A DNA stretch of 64,000 nt from Ophiura sarsii. Its lineage: Eukaryota > Echinodermata > Ophiuroidea > Amphilepidida > Ophiuridae. The stretch is taken from NCBI GenBank assembly GCA_035610835.1, contig CM069446.1:74571062-74635061 (forward strand). Reading direction: 5' to 3'. Below are positions 36,001 through 51,000 of the stretch, piece by piece (positions within the stretch are counted from its first letter, which is position 1; every line of letters begins with the position of its first letter). Made by a program: the position numbers and the translations under genes. The notes beneath the pieces were generated by a model that was not told the origin of the DNA, made no database searches, and saw only the letters and a list, made by a program, of their open reading frames with translations.

Positions 36001-39000
36001 GTGGGTTCAAACCCCGGGGCGTGGCACCTCTTGTTGTGTGTGTTTTTTTTGCTTGAAAAAAAATTCGTTGGAAAATCCACCGGGAGTGTTAGGGTTAAGG
36101 AACGATTTTTTTTCTTCTTTTTAATTTTCACTTTTTTCTCTAATTTCACCTTGATTAACCCTTACAGCCCCGCATCCCATGAAATCCCATTTCCCAGCCT
36201 GTCGGTTCCACGTGGCGCTGAGGTTTTTGGGTGAAATAATGGCCCCGGGCTACATAGCCGGGCGAATACACTCGCCCAGCATAGCTCCCCCGTGGCTCAG
36301 TTGGTAGAGCGTTCGACTTGTAACCGAGAGGTCGTGGCTTCAAACCCCGAGGCGTGGCACCTCTTGTTGTGTGTGTGTTTTTTGCTTGAAACAAATTTCG
36401 TTGGAAAATCCACCGGGAGTGTTAGGGTTAAGGAACGATTTTTTTCTTCTTTTTAATTTTCACTTTTTTCTCTAATTTCACCTTGATTAACCCTTACAGC
36501 CCCGCACCCCATGAAATCCCATTTCCCAGCCTGTCGGTTCCACGTGGCGCTGAGGTTTTTGGGTGAAATAATGGCCCCGGGCTACATAGCTGGGCGAATA
36601 CACTCGCCCAGCATAGCTCCCCCCGTGGCTCAGTTGGTAGAGCGTTCGACTTGTAACCGAGAGGTCGTGGGTTCAAACCCCGGGGCGTGGCACCTCTTGT
36701 TGTGTGTGGTTTTTTTGCTTGAAAAAAATTTCGTTGGAAAATCCACCGGGAGTGTTAGGGTTAAGGGGAGGGAGTTTTTTCAATGCCAATAGTTTGCTGA
36801 AATAAGTCCAAAAATATCTAAACCTACCTAGAACTGATATCGGTCGCTGATGTCGGCAGACGCGAAGGGGACAGGCCGAAGGCCCGTCCCCGCAGCGACC
36901 TGTCCCCGCAGCGACCTGTCCCCGCAGCGACCTGATAAATCCACCAAACCTGGCCAAGCAAAAGGACGGGAAGGTCCCCATTTACCATCCAGATCATTTT
37001 TACATTTTAATACAAGGGCCCAACATATACTATTCCGTGCACCTCGTAAACCAACGTAGCAATTCTAACGGTTGGGATTAGGGCGGCACCCTTAGATGTC
37101 ATACAAATTGATGGACACTAACGCGTGCTATCATCATGGGGTGTTCCTTGCTGGTAAACTATAGAAGCGTTGCACTAATTAAATTGTGAATATTTATTTA
37201 CCAGAACATTTTAAATAAAGAGGAAACTCAAGGAAACTATAGAAACGTCAGAACAGTATGTACTTCCATGATTAAACGAAGAGTATTTGTTTCGTTTGGT
37301 AACTTTCTTTGCATGGAGGCTCCCTTAGGAGTCATAAAACGTACATTGAATTATCCTGGTCCCTCACGGCTTTGCCGTTCGAAATCAGTGTACTAAGGCC
37401 GTGAGTGACCGATTCCAGTAAATTCTAAACCTACCCTGCTTTCAATTAATTTAAAGATTTGCATAGATTCTGCAATATCTACATAGCACTATAAAGCTTT
37501 GCTGCCCGGGTGAAGTGTGTGGTGGCACTCAGACACACACAGTTGTTAACATCTTTGAAAACGCGAATAAAGGGTTATATCACCAATAGAGAATGTTTTA
37601 TCAACTTGAATCTACGCTGAAGCATGTACACGCTGCAGCATGTAACTAAACTAGTTACTTGAGCCAATATGATGGAAAATAGCTTAAAGGGACAAAATGT
37701 CATGTTAAATTTTTTTAATTTTAATTAATTTACTTCAGAATTCAAGATGAACATTTAAAATTATTGTTGTTGTACTAAAAAAACACCCAGCAAAACTTTG
37801 ATTAAAACAATGTTTTAAATTTTTCTTAATCCTTATAGGTGTAAGTTCATACATGTAATACAATTGTAAAAATATTCGAATCCCAGATTTCATCATATAT
37901 TTTTGTAATTGAGGGCGCTGCCTCCACCATATCTCTTAATGCCCCTTTAAAAGTTCACAATTTTTGGCTATCCTTGATTTCTTACCGAGTAGATAATCAT
38001 CACGGAAGTGAATTGTATCATACTGTAAAGTGCCATATACTTGAACATAGAAAATGACGTCACCAAAGCCGCGCGGCCCTCTCTGTATATAAATAGACAA
38101 GGGAAATAGAAACTTTCACATTTTAAAATACTCCTACAGACCGTATTGTGTTATTATTGTATCAATCCCGCCATGTGAGTGGTAGTCTTAAAAACGGAGA
38201 TACCTACATTAAGTACAGAATTGTCAAGTTACGCATCTTTATTCAGGAATAACGTGGGTAATTTGGATAACGTGGATAATTTGGGTTACAATACCTCGGC
38301 ATGACCGGAAGCGAATGAAACCTACCTCACGTAGACAATCTTTTCATATTACAATGAGCGCATCATGTCCCAGGACCACAATTAGATTTATTCCGTCTTA
38401 ACGGAATAAAGCGCAATGACACTGACAAAAGTCACAAATAAATCAAATACATGGCGAATGAGGAAACAGAATCAATCTGTAATTTATACTTGCCAGTGGA
38501 TAAGACGTTTTACACAGCTCATGAATCTTTAATTCTTTCGGCAGATACTTGGCGCCAGTTAATCAATTAATCTAAATTTTAAACAAGAGGACAGGTATTG
38601 TTTTACAAACCTATTCAAAATAGATATTCACTTACTTAATTAACATAGGCACACAGGAAATATTTTGAATTTTAGAGGTAAACGGCGAGGCCACGGATGC
38701 TTCAGCTTCCGATAGCGAGATGCCCGCATGCGCAGTCTTCAAGGCGCCGCAATCGTTGGCGCCATCTCCACACATGCCGACGCAGAATTGATATTCCTGA
38801 AGATACTCAACAAATTCTTGCTTTTGATCCGGTGACATTCGAGCAAATACAAGACCATTGGCTACAAGCTGGAAAGGTAGAGTTAAGTACTATGTAAAAT
38901 CACATGCATTAGGCCTAAAGTCCTTTAAAAAATATGGCGGACACGAACGGCGAGGGCGTGCTTTCATTCGGTAGATTTACAATTTTCTTTATAACGAACG

Positions 39001-42000
39001 TAACATTTGATAATCGAGGTTGAGCCGTGGATTAACTTTATTTATGGCATGGTCAGAACAGACATTTTTATTCCTTTTGTTTTCTACAAAACCGTCCGAA
39101 ATATGCTTAATGATTATTTATAACACATTTACTATCTACTTTGGAATTCACTAAGGTCCCCCTTTTTTAGCGTCTTACATTTGGTATTAGATGCTGATGG
39201 TGTTGTCTTATAGTGGCAAATGTTCTGCCGTCAATTGCAAAAAGCTTTCTCTTCTCACGATTTTCAATATTAAGTAGAACATCATTTTGTGTAATTTCCT
39301 GCAGAAAAAAAATCAAACATTTCTCAATGTTAGGCTTAGGCTGCCTTTAAAAGACACATTTGGAACTCCTAGCTGTTACTTCTTACACTCAGGGGCAATA
39401 CAGTCATCAAAAAAGTAACTATACAGGTAATAAATGGGCTTCTAACTCTAAAAACATATATCCCACCTTAAAATATTAAATGATAAAGTTGTTGAAAAAT
39501 TCATCTTCTTTAATATGAGATATTGCACGCTAGGATCGGGTGATTATTGAGGAAATGACACTCTCAAATGTAAGGAGAAGTCCGATTTTCATTTTCACAT
39601 TTTTATTTTTACACGCGGACCCATCTATGGGTACCTTATCGATTACCAATAGTGCAATTGGGGATGCCTGCGCACGTTGGACAGTCGGCCGTATTGTTCC
39701 GATGGATCAATACGCCACACACACGCTACCTGTCATACTCTCCCCCGTGTTGAAATGAAAAAATAATGTGAAAATGAAATTGTGACTTTACCTTACATTT
39801 TGGAATGTCACTTCTTTAATATTCAACCGATCCTAGAGTGCAATATCTCATATTAAATAAGATAAATTTCTCAAGAACTTTATGATTTAATATTTTTAGG
39901 TAGGATATATATTTTTAGAGTTAAAAGTCCATTTATTACCTGTATAGTTACTTTTTTTGATGACTGTATGAGACGCATCATATGGTTTTTACGGAGTTGA
40001 TAATAATATGATCTTGAACATGCTATGATTGTCAATATTAAGTAGCATATCATTGAGTGTGTGATTTCCTAAGGAAAATAGAAAAGTAATTGGATCTACT
40101 TTGAGACAAATCAATTGTTAAAGGCGATCTACCACTCTGGGTTTCGAGCTTCATCCAGTCCTCTTGGGGATTTGACAAGGTTACAATGTCTCCATGTTAA
40201 CTCTGTACAGTCTGTCATCAAGTGAACAGGTGTATGACTAGTTAGTCTGTGGTGAACTACCCAAAGTGGAGGCCAGCTTTAAGAAGTTGTAGGACGATTA
40301 CTTCGCACATACCAGGAAGTTATCAATCCCATACTAATGTTGGATAAAAACAGCGATTTGGCGCTTTTCTAAGCGGCTATGATATAAAAGAAGCTACAAT
40401 GTGACCTTCATGAACACTTTTCACGCGACCATTACTAAACAGATTTTTCAGAAACCATTCCTAAATTGCAAAGTCTTATCTCAAGAACTACTGAACCAAA
40501 TACTAAGCATGTTTGTACTTATTTTAATGCATTTCTCATGGCGATTCCAAATATGATGATGAAATTCCATAATGTTGACATTTTTGAAATATTTTGTGAA
40601 ATTTTGGAACTGTCGTTTGCAGACGACTGCCGCTTGGAAAGCGTTAATAAACCTACTTTACAATGGAAAGGCTCTGCTCAATAAGGAAAACATAAGCATT
40701 ATTTGTGTTTAGAGGTGAGTGACCCGATTTCTACACATGAGTATTCTTCTCTACATGGCAAGCACATTTGCAGAGCAGGGTAATGGGGAAAATATAATAC
40801 ACCTTGGTCAGTAGAAGAATTTTAATATTGGATCGGGTATAACTCCCATGCAAGAGTTGGGATTGAATGTGAATGTTAGCTCTTCTTTCTACCTTCATAT
40901 CGGAGTCCGGTGTATCCGGCTCTGACGGATTGGATTCGACGACCGTGTACTTCAACGGACATACTTTATCCTCATTATTGTTGCTTCCAGTCTCTGCATC
41001 AATTCTTATTATGACGTCATCTATTTCACACATGCGACACTTTCTGGCGATGCTGATAGCCGTAAGTATGTTATCACCTGATTAATAATATGCAATCATA
41101 TAGTTCGATTCAAACCTCGCAAAATGGTCAATTTAAACTGTCCGGGATGAGACGCAATACGATTATGGTAAAGTGCTCAAGAAAAGAAAGTCGTACACTT
41201 TGTTTAGGTCATTTTAAAGTAACTTTCGATTATATTTTTACCAAACAGGCAAGATAGACATTTGGATGAATCTTTTAGGCACATTTTGATTCCAAACATA
41301 ACACCCAGCAACAAAGATAAACAATGATTAGCGCCATTTAAAGAAAAATAGTCCCTTTTCAAAAGTCGCATTTTAAATACACTACGCGGGAGGAAAATAG
41401 GTTTGTGTGAGGTTCACCCCGTGTGTGACACTATTATAACCAGGTTTGACCGGCGGGCAATCGATCACACAGTGCAGTCGTTTCTCCTTTCCATAAAAAT
41501 CCCTTTTACATTTATATCTCTCACCCATGCATGACACTTTGAATTTGAATTAGCCCGCGCATTGAGGGGGTTCAAAAAAATTCGCACGGTCAAAAAAAAT
41601 CGCACAGTACATCTCGGTCTTTTATCATTATTTTCCTATTTTATTTTTTTTCCTCCTTTTTTATTTTTTTTAGAGGGGCTGGGGGCGGGGGCACAAATGG
41701 GGTTTTTCCGTCTGCCCCCCCCCCCCCCCCCCCCTGAGCTACGCCACTGTCAACATAGCCCAAATCCAAAATGTCATACAATTCCGACATCACCTTCATG
41801 CAAAATAAGCTAATAACGGCACTTCCGGGTTGAGATTTGCCGCGAAAGTACGCATGTAAAACGATCGCATAACTTCCGAATTCAGCACCTAGTTTCGATA
41901 TGATCATATGGAAACTAAAAAAATCATGAAATTTTATATGATAAACGGCGAATGTTGGTAAACTGTTTCAGATGGTAGTTAGTTTATGCCTAATAAGTAT

Positions 42001-45000
42001 TACTTTGATGCAAAAAACTGATTTCCAGGATAATTGAGGGCGCACTCCCATACGTATCTCTCAATGCCCCTTTAAGATTGCTGAACATGCGTCTTTCTTC
42101 TTTCCTACGAGTAAAAGTTTTAATATTATGTAACAAATAAGTCAGTATTTGACCATTTTAAACGTTCAAGTTGCAGTTAAACCTAAACAGAACACATTCA
42201 ATTATAACCAATATGTCTAAATGTCAATTTGTTATTTGTCCCGTATTGGTCACTGCACATTTCCCCTGTGCGGGCTAATTCAAATGTTCGGTAGTGCAGC
42301 ATGTGTGATCGATATCCCCGCGGTCATCCAGGCCAAGTAATTGCATACACAGCCTTTTCTCTCCGCGTAGTGTGTTGAAAATGCGAAACGTCACGGATTT
42401 TCTTTAAATGGGGCTAATCATGGATTATTATTGTTGTTTTGTGGCAAGTTTGGTACACAAAATATGCCTGAAAGATTCATCCAAATGTCTACCTAGCCTG
42501 TTTGGTCAAGACATAATTGCGGGCATAATTGAAAGTTGCTCTGTAGGACATACACAAAGTGTGTGAGTTACTTTTGTTCAGCACTTTATAAACACGTCTA
42601 GTCCGTGATCGCAAGTTGGGCAAAAGGCATGCGCAAACAAAATATCAGATGGGTAATCACAAAGTACCGCTAGTTAAAAATCCAATGACCATGAACATCT
42701 CATGATTGGTTGATAATGCACCGGACTGGTAACCCGGAGGTCCCCGGTTCAATTCATTTACTTACTTAGAGCGTGTTTCTACTGGGGCACTGCAAAAAGT
42801 AAACGCTAAGATTAAACGCTAAGATTTACTCGGTAAGTTTTTAATCTCCCCTGTTTCTATTCGCGAAAAGTTACCGCTAAGTTTATCGATCCTAGTCGAT
42901 GGGCCACGACATTTGACCTTTTGTAATACCAAACAATGCAACCGCACCTGAAAAAGATTGCTTCACAATGTGTATAACCCAGCTTGACACGGTTCACGGT
43001 ACAAACCACTAAGACTAATCGCCTTTCTGTTTCTATTGGGTTTATTGCCGATTCTTACCGGTTCCAAACCTGGTTTACCAAAAATACCGATTCTTAGCGG
43101 GTTCTGCCTGTTTCTACTGGGCAAACTTACCGTTTATTAGCGGTTTCTTCCCCAATAGAAACACGCTCTAGATCAGAATCAGATCAGATAGGGGTTTTAT
43201 TACAATAATTTACCTGTTATCATGACTGTCCTAATATTGGCATCTTTGAGCTCTTGAATGACTTCGTTTGTCTCAGGCTTCAATTGATTCTGCATGACCA
43301 TTAATCCGAGAAATGTCAAGTCATTCTCAACTTCATTCCTTCAGGATGAATAAATAAATAAATAAATAAATGAAAAACAAAACTCATAATCTCGCTGTTA
43401 AGGGGGGACTTCAGGAAGTTTTTTTGGAATTTTGTGAGTACTGTCATTATTGAACTATTAATCAAATGCATATAAAAGTATACATTTTTGGATGGGATTT
43501 GGGTCAGAGAATCCATTTTTGGCATCAATTTTGACCAAAAATGTTGATTTTCTGAGAAAATTACAAAATTAAGACACTAATCTAAGGACGATTTTTTCAT
43601 TTTTTCTTCGAAAGTCACTTTTTTGGCACTTTTTGGTCAAAATTTCAAAAAATACAAGTTTAGGTGAAAAAAGAGAGAATCGTCCCTAGTTTAGTGACAT
43701 AACATTAGCATCAAGCATTTTTGGGCATCATTTACTCAAAAATAATTTTGTTAGCTTGTTCCAACAAAATTTGGTTCAAAAAAGTGAATTTTGTGATTTT
43801 CTCAAAATTTCAACATTTTTGGTCAATATTGACGCCAAATTTGGATTCTCTTATCCATTTCCTTTCAAAAAATGTATACTTTTGTATGCATTTGATTAAT
43901 AGTTCAATAATTACAGCACTCACAAAAATCAAAAAATCAAATCAAAAACTTCCTTGAGTCCCCCTTAAAACGGATTAGTAGTATAATTATTCGAAATATC
44001 CAGGTAAACATCCATTATACGATACCTTTCAAATCATATTTTCACGTTGGTACTTTATTTTTCTATAAATGCATAATCTCTTCATACACGAACGTTATAT
44101 TTTTGAATAAGATATGATTGAGTTAGACTATAAACTCACCTCTTCATGTCTTGGTTAAGGAAATTAAGAATCTAGAATTTGGAAGCTTATTTGAGTTAAC
44201 TACGCGACTGTGCAATAAACCATCTGAAATGCTCTAAACTTTAAGCCGGTCGGGACCATGAAACAAGGTTTTCACGTGGCCATAGTACGATGTACCATTA
44301 GGGACACACACTTGTAACACTGTTTCGCAAACGGGACGTTACTTACCGTTTGATTTCACTGGCCTGGTTTGGTAAGCTATCTACCAACTTGTAGGCAAGG
44401 GCAAGTACACGAAACCCTTCTTGCGCGTAGGATTCAAGAACTTCGTTGAAATTTACCGGAACTAATGATATAAAATTGAATTGAAATTCAGTAAAAACTA
44501 TTCAAATATAGCTCAATTTTAGAAAGCTCAATGGCCATCTTCCCTGTCACTGACAGTACAAGAACCATTTAACTGAGTGCTATAGATACCACGGAACTAT
44601 TTTATGTTATCTTAGAACTGGTTCTTAGCACTCAATGAGTGCGGAGTGTCGGGAGGAAGTCGTTGGCAACTTGCTGAAATTGTTACGTGCAATTTTAAAA
44701 TAAATAACTTTTAGTAAATTAAACTTATCGATATTTTGATCCCAAGAAACGATAAATCAGACATTCATTTATGCATTTGCTCACTTAAATTTTAACAACA
44801 TTATGGTAATAAAGTACCGGTAGCTTAATGCTTTGGCTAGATTTAATACTGACTGATTGGCAAGATTTGATGTATTAAAATATATGTAAAGCCAGGAGTA
44901 TCAACATGTTGATGCGGTATGTATATTTCTGAATGTATGGATGTTTTTGGTTTATAATTTTGAGATTATAAATGTAAATATAAATTTACCATAACCGATA

Positions 45001-48000
45001 CATGCTCAAGGTTCAATGACATTTTTTCTTACGAGTTTCCTTTAACGATAATGACGCAATCATCTCCGGTGAGCCTTTCACATATGCATTCATTTGCTTG
45101 GATTCTCCATCATGTGTTAGAACGCTCATTCGTTGCATGGCGGATGAAAACGGAAACTGTTTTACGATTGATATTTCTGTCTTTGACTATAACAAAAACA
45201 AATAAAAATGAGTGAGTGAGTAATGTAAGCTTAACCAGGTTAACGTTCTATTCCATAAATAGGGGACTTTACTCGCGCGCACATCTATCTGGGACGCTGA
45301 TTCTATCAACGAAGATGAAAATGGCAACACCAAACTAAGCCATCAAATACTATTACAAATTATCATAAATGATTAAAAATATAGAACTCCGTGTGACGTC
45401 GATCACCAAAATGTAGCCTACACTGCAATGCAATACTCGCGCATTCATACTCGTCATACATATTCAACACATGTCATACACTATTTTGACTATTTTGCAC
45501 ATCCGGGTACTTTGGTTCAATACACACCGTTTTATCACATTATTAAACATATTGAAAAGATTACCTTGTCATTGTCAGGCAACACCGACATGAAGCCACG
45601 TTTTATGCCATCTGGTTCATTCAAGGTCTGTGGATTAAAGTTTGACAATAATTCTCATTAAAATATCGTTATCTTACACTACATATATATGAAGCAGAGT
45701 ATAATCTACTTAGTTCTATTACGATACTGTCGCCTTAAAGGGGCATTGAGAGATACGTATGGGAGTTCGCCCTCAATTCTTCATGGAAATCAGGTTTTGT
45801 TTGCACCTACGTAATACTTAGGCGTATACTAACTACCAGCTGAAACCGTTTATCTTAATCACCGTCTATCATGTCAATGTCCCTTTAAAGCTATCAATAA
45901 CATAAAAACTATGACTAGAAGTAAATAATTATATGGTTTTATATTATTCGCGAGAAAAAACACCGTAGAAAGGTCATTGCCTTCGTCACATCGTGTTTCC
46001 TGGACTGAATAAAGTCAATATTACTATTGCGCTATTAGATTTGGACGTTGGTTACCCTTAGTCTCAAGTATAAATTCTCTATGGAGTTTTAGTGTACTTT
46101 GTTTAAGGCAGGCTGCACCTCATCAGGTACTAAACATGTACTCGGAGTATGCACGTGTTAAGCTAAACATATACTCGGAGTATGTACATGTTAAGCTAAA
46201 CATGTACTCGGGTGTGAACGTGTAGGCCTACATGTTAATTACCTATATGTATTACTACATTTTTAGCAATATACAAAAACGACATGCTTAGAGGGGTAAT
46301 GGGACAACCTTTCCCCGAGGTTCATGCTATAACGGGTCTATTACCTTGACCCAAAACGGGTGAGGGTTGAGGGGCCAGTAGCCAATTTCGATGGAAAAGA
46401 GTTTTACCCTCTTAGTTTGACAGAAACCATGTAGGTATCTGTGACGCTGGGGATGAGGTTCAAGGGATTTTTTTCCCCATGGGAAACAAACATTTGATAC
46501 TTATACACCTATCAGTTGTAAGACGCACTATACGACCCCCGGGAGAGGTGCGTCGTGGGTGCGTCGTTTACCAATAATTCTTGACGGAGGGTACGTCAGT
46601 GGCAGCCTTTGGTCCGTCAAAAAAATGACGGAGGGTGCGTAAAGGTCCGTCACTTTACATGGGTGCGAATGGGCTTATAGTTGACTGAGGGGGAGTATTT
46701 GGATGGCAATGGTCCGTCATTTTTTTGACACAGGCTGCGTCATGGTACATGAGAAGTTGACGCACCTCGGTAAAGTGACGCACCACTCCCGGGGGTCGTA
46801 TAGTGCGTCTTACAACTGATAGGTGTATTAGCCAATGAATACGCATGATTAGTTCATGAATATTTACGAGGAGAGTGATAATGTATGTTACAAACCCATT
46901 TCGTTGCCTGGAACATCTTTATATCGATGGGATCCCCGGTCATTTCACCGTCTATAATAGCTAAAGAATGGCACGTTGCCATAGCAGTTTTGACGTGCGC
47001 TGATTCCATACCATCCAACGATGTTACGATGTCTCTAAAACTGAAATATTTGTTTTTGTAAAGAAATACAATTTTATTACTGGTTCGGATATCGATTGGA
47101 TGTTTTGATAACAAATTCGATGTTAGCATCGTCACCGTTAAGATGTTGATACTTATGATATTACATACCTAACCCTTTTCAAACATTCCTAATAGTAACA
47201 TGACTTTGCTTGTCTTATTTAATAAACCTTTCCATTATAATTCGGCAACCACTCATTTACAGGCTCATTTTAACAGTCAGGTACGGATCAACATGCTAAA
47301 CTTGTAGTGAACTTGGACGCGATTGCAATTTACGCTACCGAAACAAAACAATTAGAGATATTTGTGTCTTTGGTATGGCAAATCAGATTTCGTTTTCCAA
47401 GCTTATTTAGGGAAACCCTGTGGTATACCTTGCATGTGCTACTGTGCGCAGGCCCATCAGATCCAGCCCGTCTTCTGTAAGTGTGCCTGTCTGAAATAAA
47501 TAAAACGATAGTAGATAGTTTGAACACAATGAAGCTACCATCGGTATAAAAGCAACTATTTTCTCCAAATTTAATTTTGAATTTAGGCCTACTCATTGTA
47601 CAGTAAGCAATTTACAGAAGGAAAGCTTTATTTTCATAGATACATTGAACTTTAGGTCTAAGATGCATCAATAACATGACGCAATGTCACACATGATGCA
47701 CTTCATTCTATTAACCCTAACCCCCGAGGCACATTTTCCAAAAAAAATAATTTCGCGGCCAAAAATCGAGGGGAAAAAGGGCCCCCACGGTCCCGGGGCT
47801 CGAACTCCGGACCAGAGGCAAACGACTAACCACTGGGCCACGGGAGTCAACCATGCTTGGCTCAGTATACTTCGCCAAGTATATAGCCTGGGGACATTAT
47901 TTCATTGAAAAACTTTTGGATTACTCAAGAGTGTTAGGGTTAAAGAAATGAGGCATGCCTTGCACCTATAGTACACTTTTCAAGATTCATATAGACAACC

Positions 48001-51000
48001 AAAACCTAACACACAAATATCCTGGCCAGGTACGTCATGTTACCTACAACAAATTCAATGATTTGTCCCCAAAATTTGAGATATATAGGCCTACAACAAC
48101 ACTTTCAACGCGGCTATTAGTTCTACCGTAAACAAAACAGATTTTTCAGAAACTTTTCCCAACTTTTTCAAGTTTATCTCAAGGATTACCGAACCAATAC
48201 TAGGCATGTTTGTACTTATTTTAATGTATTTCTCATGGTGATTCCAAATATGGTGATGAAATTCAATAAATTTGACATTTTTGAATATTTTGTGAAATTT
48301 TGGAATGTCATCTGCAGACGCCTGCCGCGTCGAAAGTGTTAAGTGAGCAAGTTGCTTCCCTGTAATTTAGTGATACCTCATTCATAAAATTGAGTAGATA
48401 CTTTTAAAAGTTACGGTGATTTAAATGACCGCACCCAACAAAAAAGTTGTAGCCAATGATTTTAATATTTATAGGTCAATAAATGCGTATGTGTAGTTTC
48501 GAGATAAATTGGAAAAATCAATGCAAGTGCGCTAATGTTGATGTGGGAATAATAGAACGACCCCGTAGGGGAAATGCTATTGTGATCGTATCATCATTTG
48601 CGCAAGAAACAAAACATATAGATCAATACATGTGTATTGACTTAATTCATCCACGACAATACAAAATTCATAATTGTGTGCATACTTTCAATCTCTTAAT
48701 TAACGTCGATTTCCCTCTTACGGGTCCGTCACTTAATAAACTTAAGGGTTAATCGTAGATTTCCCTCATACGCGCCGTCCCGTAATCATTTAACGTATAT
48801 TTCTCTTGTACAGGCCGACACTTAATACACTTAATGTAGATTTCCCTCATCCGGGCCGCCACTTGATAAATGTAACGTAGATTTTCGTTGTACAGGGTGA
48901 GTCAAAAAAAACTGCAATAGTGGAAAGAAGCCATTTTGTTTTCAAAACCAAAATGAATTTTAAAACTTTTTAAACGTTGCAAGAATGATATATTTAATCC
49001 TAACTTTGTGTGAAAAAATGAAGTCGATCGCATTTTTCGTTTGTCTTTGGTGACCCTCTTTGCTGCACAACCAAAGTTACATGTTTGTCCACGAGCACAG
49101 TGATTTTAAATTGAAATGGCACACATTGCATTTTAATATGTGAATATCCCGCCAACAAAAAATTGGAAAATATCAGTTTTTTATCAAAATTTAGAACATT
49201 ATAAGCTTTCATAGCATGGGTATGGTAAATTGATTATGCTAACTCACATGTAAACAAGAAAGGATGCATCAAATTCCAATAACATCACAAATGTACTCAA
49301 GTTTCAAAATTTGAATGAGAGACACATTTTGCGATCTGATGCATATTTCGGGTATCTCGTGGACAAAAGTATGAAATGGGTGCACAGGTAAAAAGGTTCA
49401 CCAAAGGCAAACGGAAAATGATATTGACTTCATTTTATCACACAAATTTAGTAACAAATAAGGTATTCTTATAACATTTAAAAAAATTCAAACTTCAACT
49501 TAGTTTTTAAAACAAGATGGCTTCTTTCCACTATTGCAGTTTTTTTGGACTCACCCTGTACGGGCCGTCACTTAGAACACTTAACGTAGATTTCCCTCAT
49601 ACGGGCCGACCCTTGATACATTTAACGTATATTTCCCTCATACGGGCCGACCCTTGATACAGTTAACGTAGATTTCCCTTGTACGGGCCGCCACTTAATA
49701 TACTTAATGTAAATTTCCTTCATAACGTAGATTTTCGTCATTGGGGTAATTAAAATGATTCCTAATTAATAATAATTATTGCCTCGTAATTTCATCATAA
49801 TCGTATTTAATCTGTAAACATGTATAAAACATGATGATGCTCTGTACTATGCATAATATACTTATGGTGTAGTTATGTATTATGATATACATTATTCGCT
49901 GAAACTATACAATTATGCCGTGTAAACATGCTACAAAGCATATGAACATTTTGTAAATGTATTGATATGCAATGAAAACATGATGAAACTATGTGAACGT
50001 GTATAAATATGAATGTATACATGCTCAAAAGCATATGAAAATCTGTTATAAAATGTAATGATATGCAATGTAAACATGATGAAACTATGAAAATTATGTG
50101 AACATGTATAAATATAGTTGATTGATAGTAATAACCAATAAAAGATTCTAAAAGTTATCTAAAATATTTATGTTTTTATCACCTGCAGTAACAATCGGCG
50201 AACCCGATTAACCCTAACTCCCTGGGTGTTTTTTGGTTAATTAAATCATGGGGGAAAGACGGGTCACATTTAGGGGGGGGGGGGGGGGGGGGGCGGTCAG
50301 TCTCCGCATACGCTGGGGATCGAACTCGGGCAGCGTGCGTGCAAGTTAGACACTTCACCGACTGAGCTATAATACGGGTCTGCTTCACAAACATTGAGTT
50401 TTTCTCGCAATTTCATAACCCGGCGGAGCGTGGTACGAGATAGACTTGGCGAGAGCGGGGTACCAAACTGTAGCAGCGTAGGGGTTTGTAGCCTGTCTAA
50501 GCGGGTTAGGGTTAATGTTTTGAATTAGCTTACATGTCAGGAACCTTTGTGTAAGTTGCATATGAAACCTAGCAACTATTGTATTAGGGTTAGGGTAAGG
50601 GTTAGGGTTATAAGTTGTACAACTTTGACGTACCTTGTCAAAACAGACGACATCGATAGAACCACTGATATTAATCCGTTGAGGACTGATACAGAAAATA
50701 CCTTTGGCTTTCAGACGGAGTTGTGCGTACACCATACCGATGGTCAGGGCCGCGGGTAAAGCTGGGGGAACAGCTATAGTGATCACGTCCAAGGAACGTA
50801 TTATGATATTTCGAACTGTTGCCTGATCAAAATAAAAAAAGAGGTTTTAAAGTCAGAATATGAGGTTGGGATGTTGTATTGTATAAAAACGGCTAAACAC
50901 AATGGCACTTGTTTCTTCTCCATAAGCTTTCTTCAATTGACATTAGCGACCCTTAACCATTGAATATGGACTTCGACGTCGATAACATAATTTAAAATAT

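Noticed and set aside
34952..36700. Six functional tRNA-Thr(UGU) genes
   Set aside because: A and B boxes are good, but the acceptor, T and anticodon stems have mismatches, and the core belongs to a larger mobile-type unit. Treated as tRNA-derived repeat.
34823..36792. Many overlapping ORFs of 60-129 codons on both strands
   Set aside because: They repeat unit by unit with the 333-bp array and translate the tRNA-like core; no independent coding signal.
38697..38897. 66-codon plus-strand ORF
   Set aside because: Antisense shadow of ATP13A exon 18.
39540..39758. 72-codon plus-strand ORF
   Set aside because: Lies within the loop of MITE 39401-39966; no domain seen.
40731..40892. Extension of ATP13A exon 16 past AAG|GTAGAA
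   Set aside because: The downstream residues do not resemble the family, and exon 17 joins exactly in phase 0 from 40893.
45428..45661. 77-codon plus-strand ORF
   Set aside because: Antisense shadow overlapping ATP13A exon 12.
50584..50612. Real telomere or chromosome end
   Set aside because: Only four units, inside an intron of a continuous gene.
50385..50633. Coding extension of exon 9 beyond CFDK
   Set aside because: It would replace TGTLTEDG, which is found intact at 47429-47490 with a proper acceptor.
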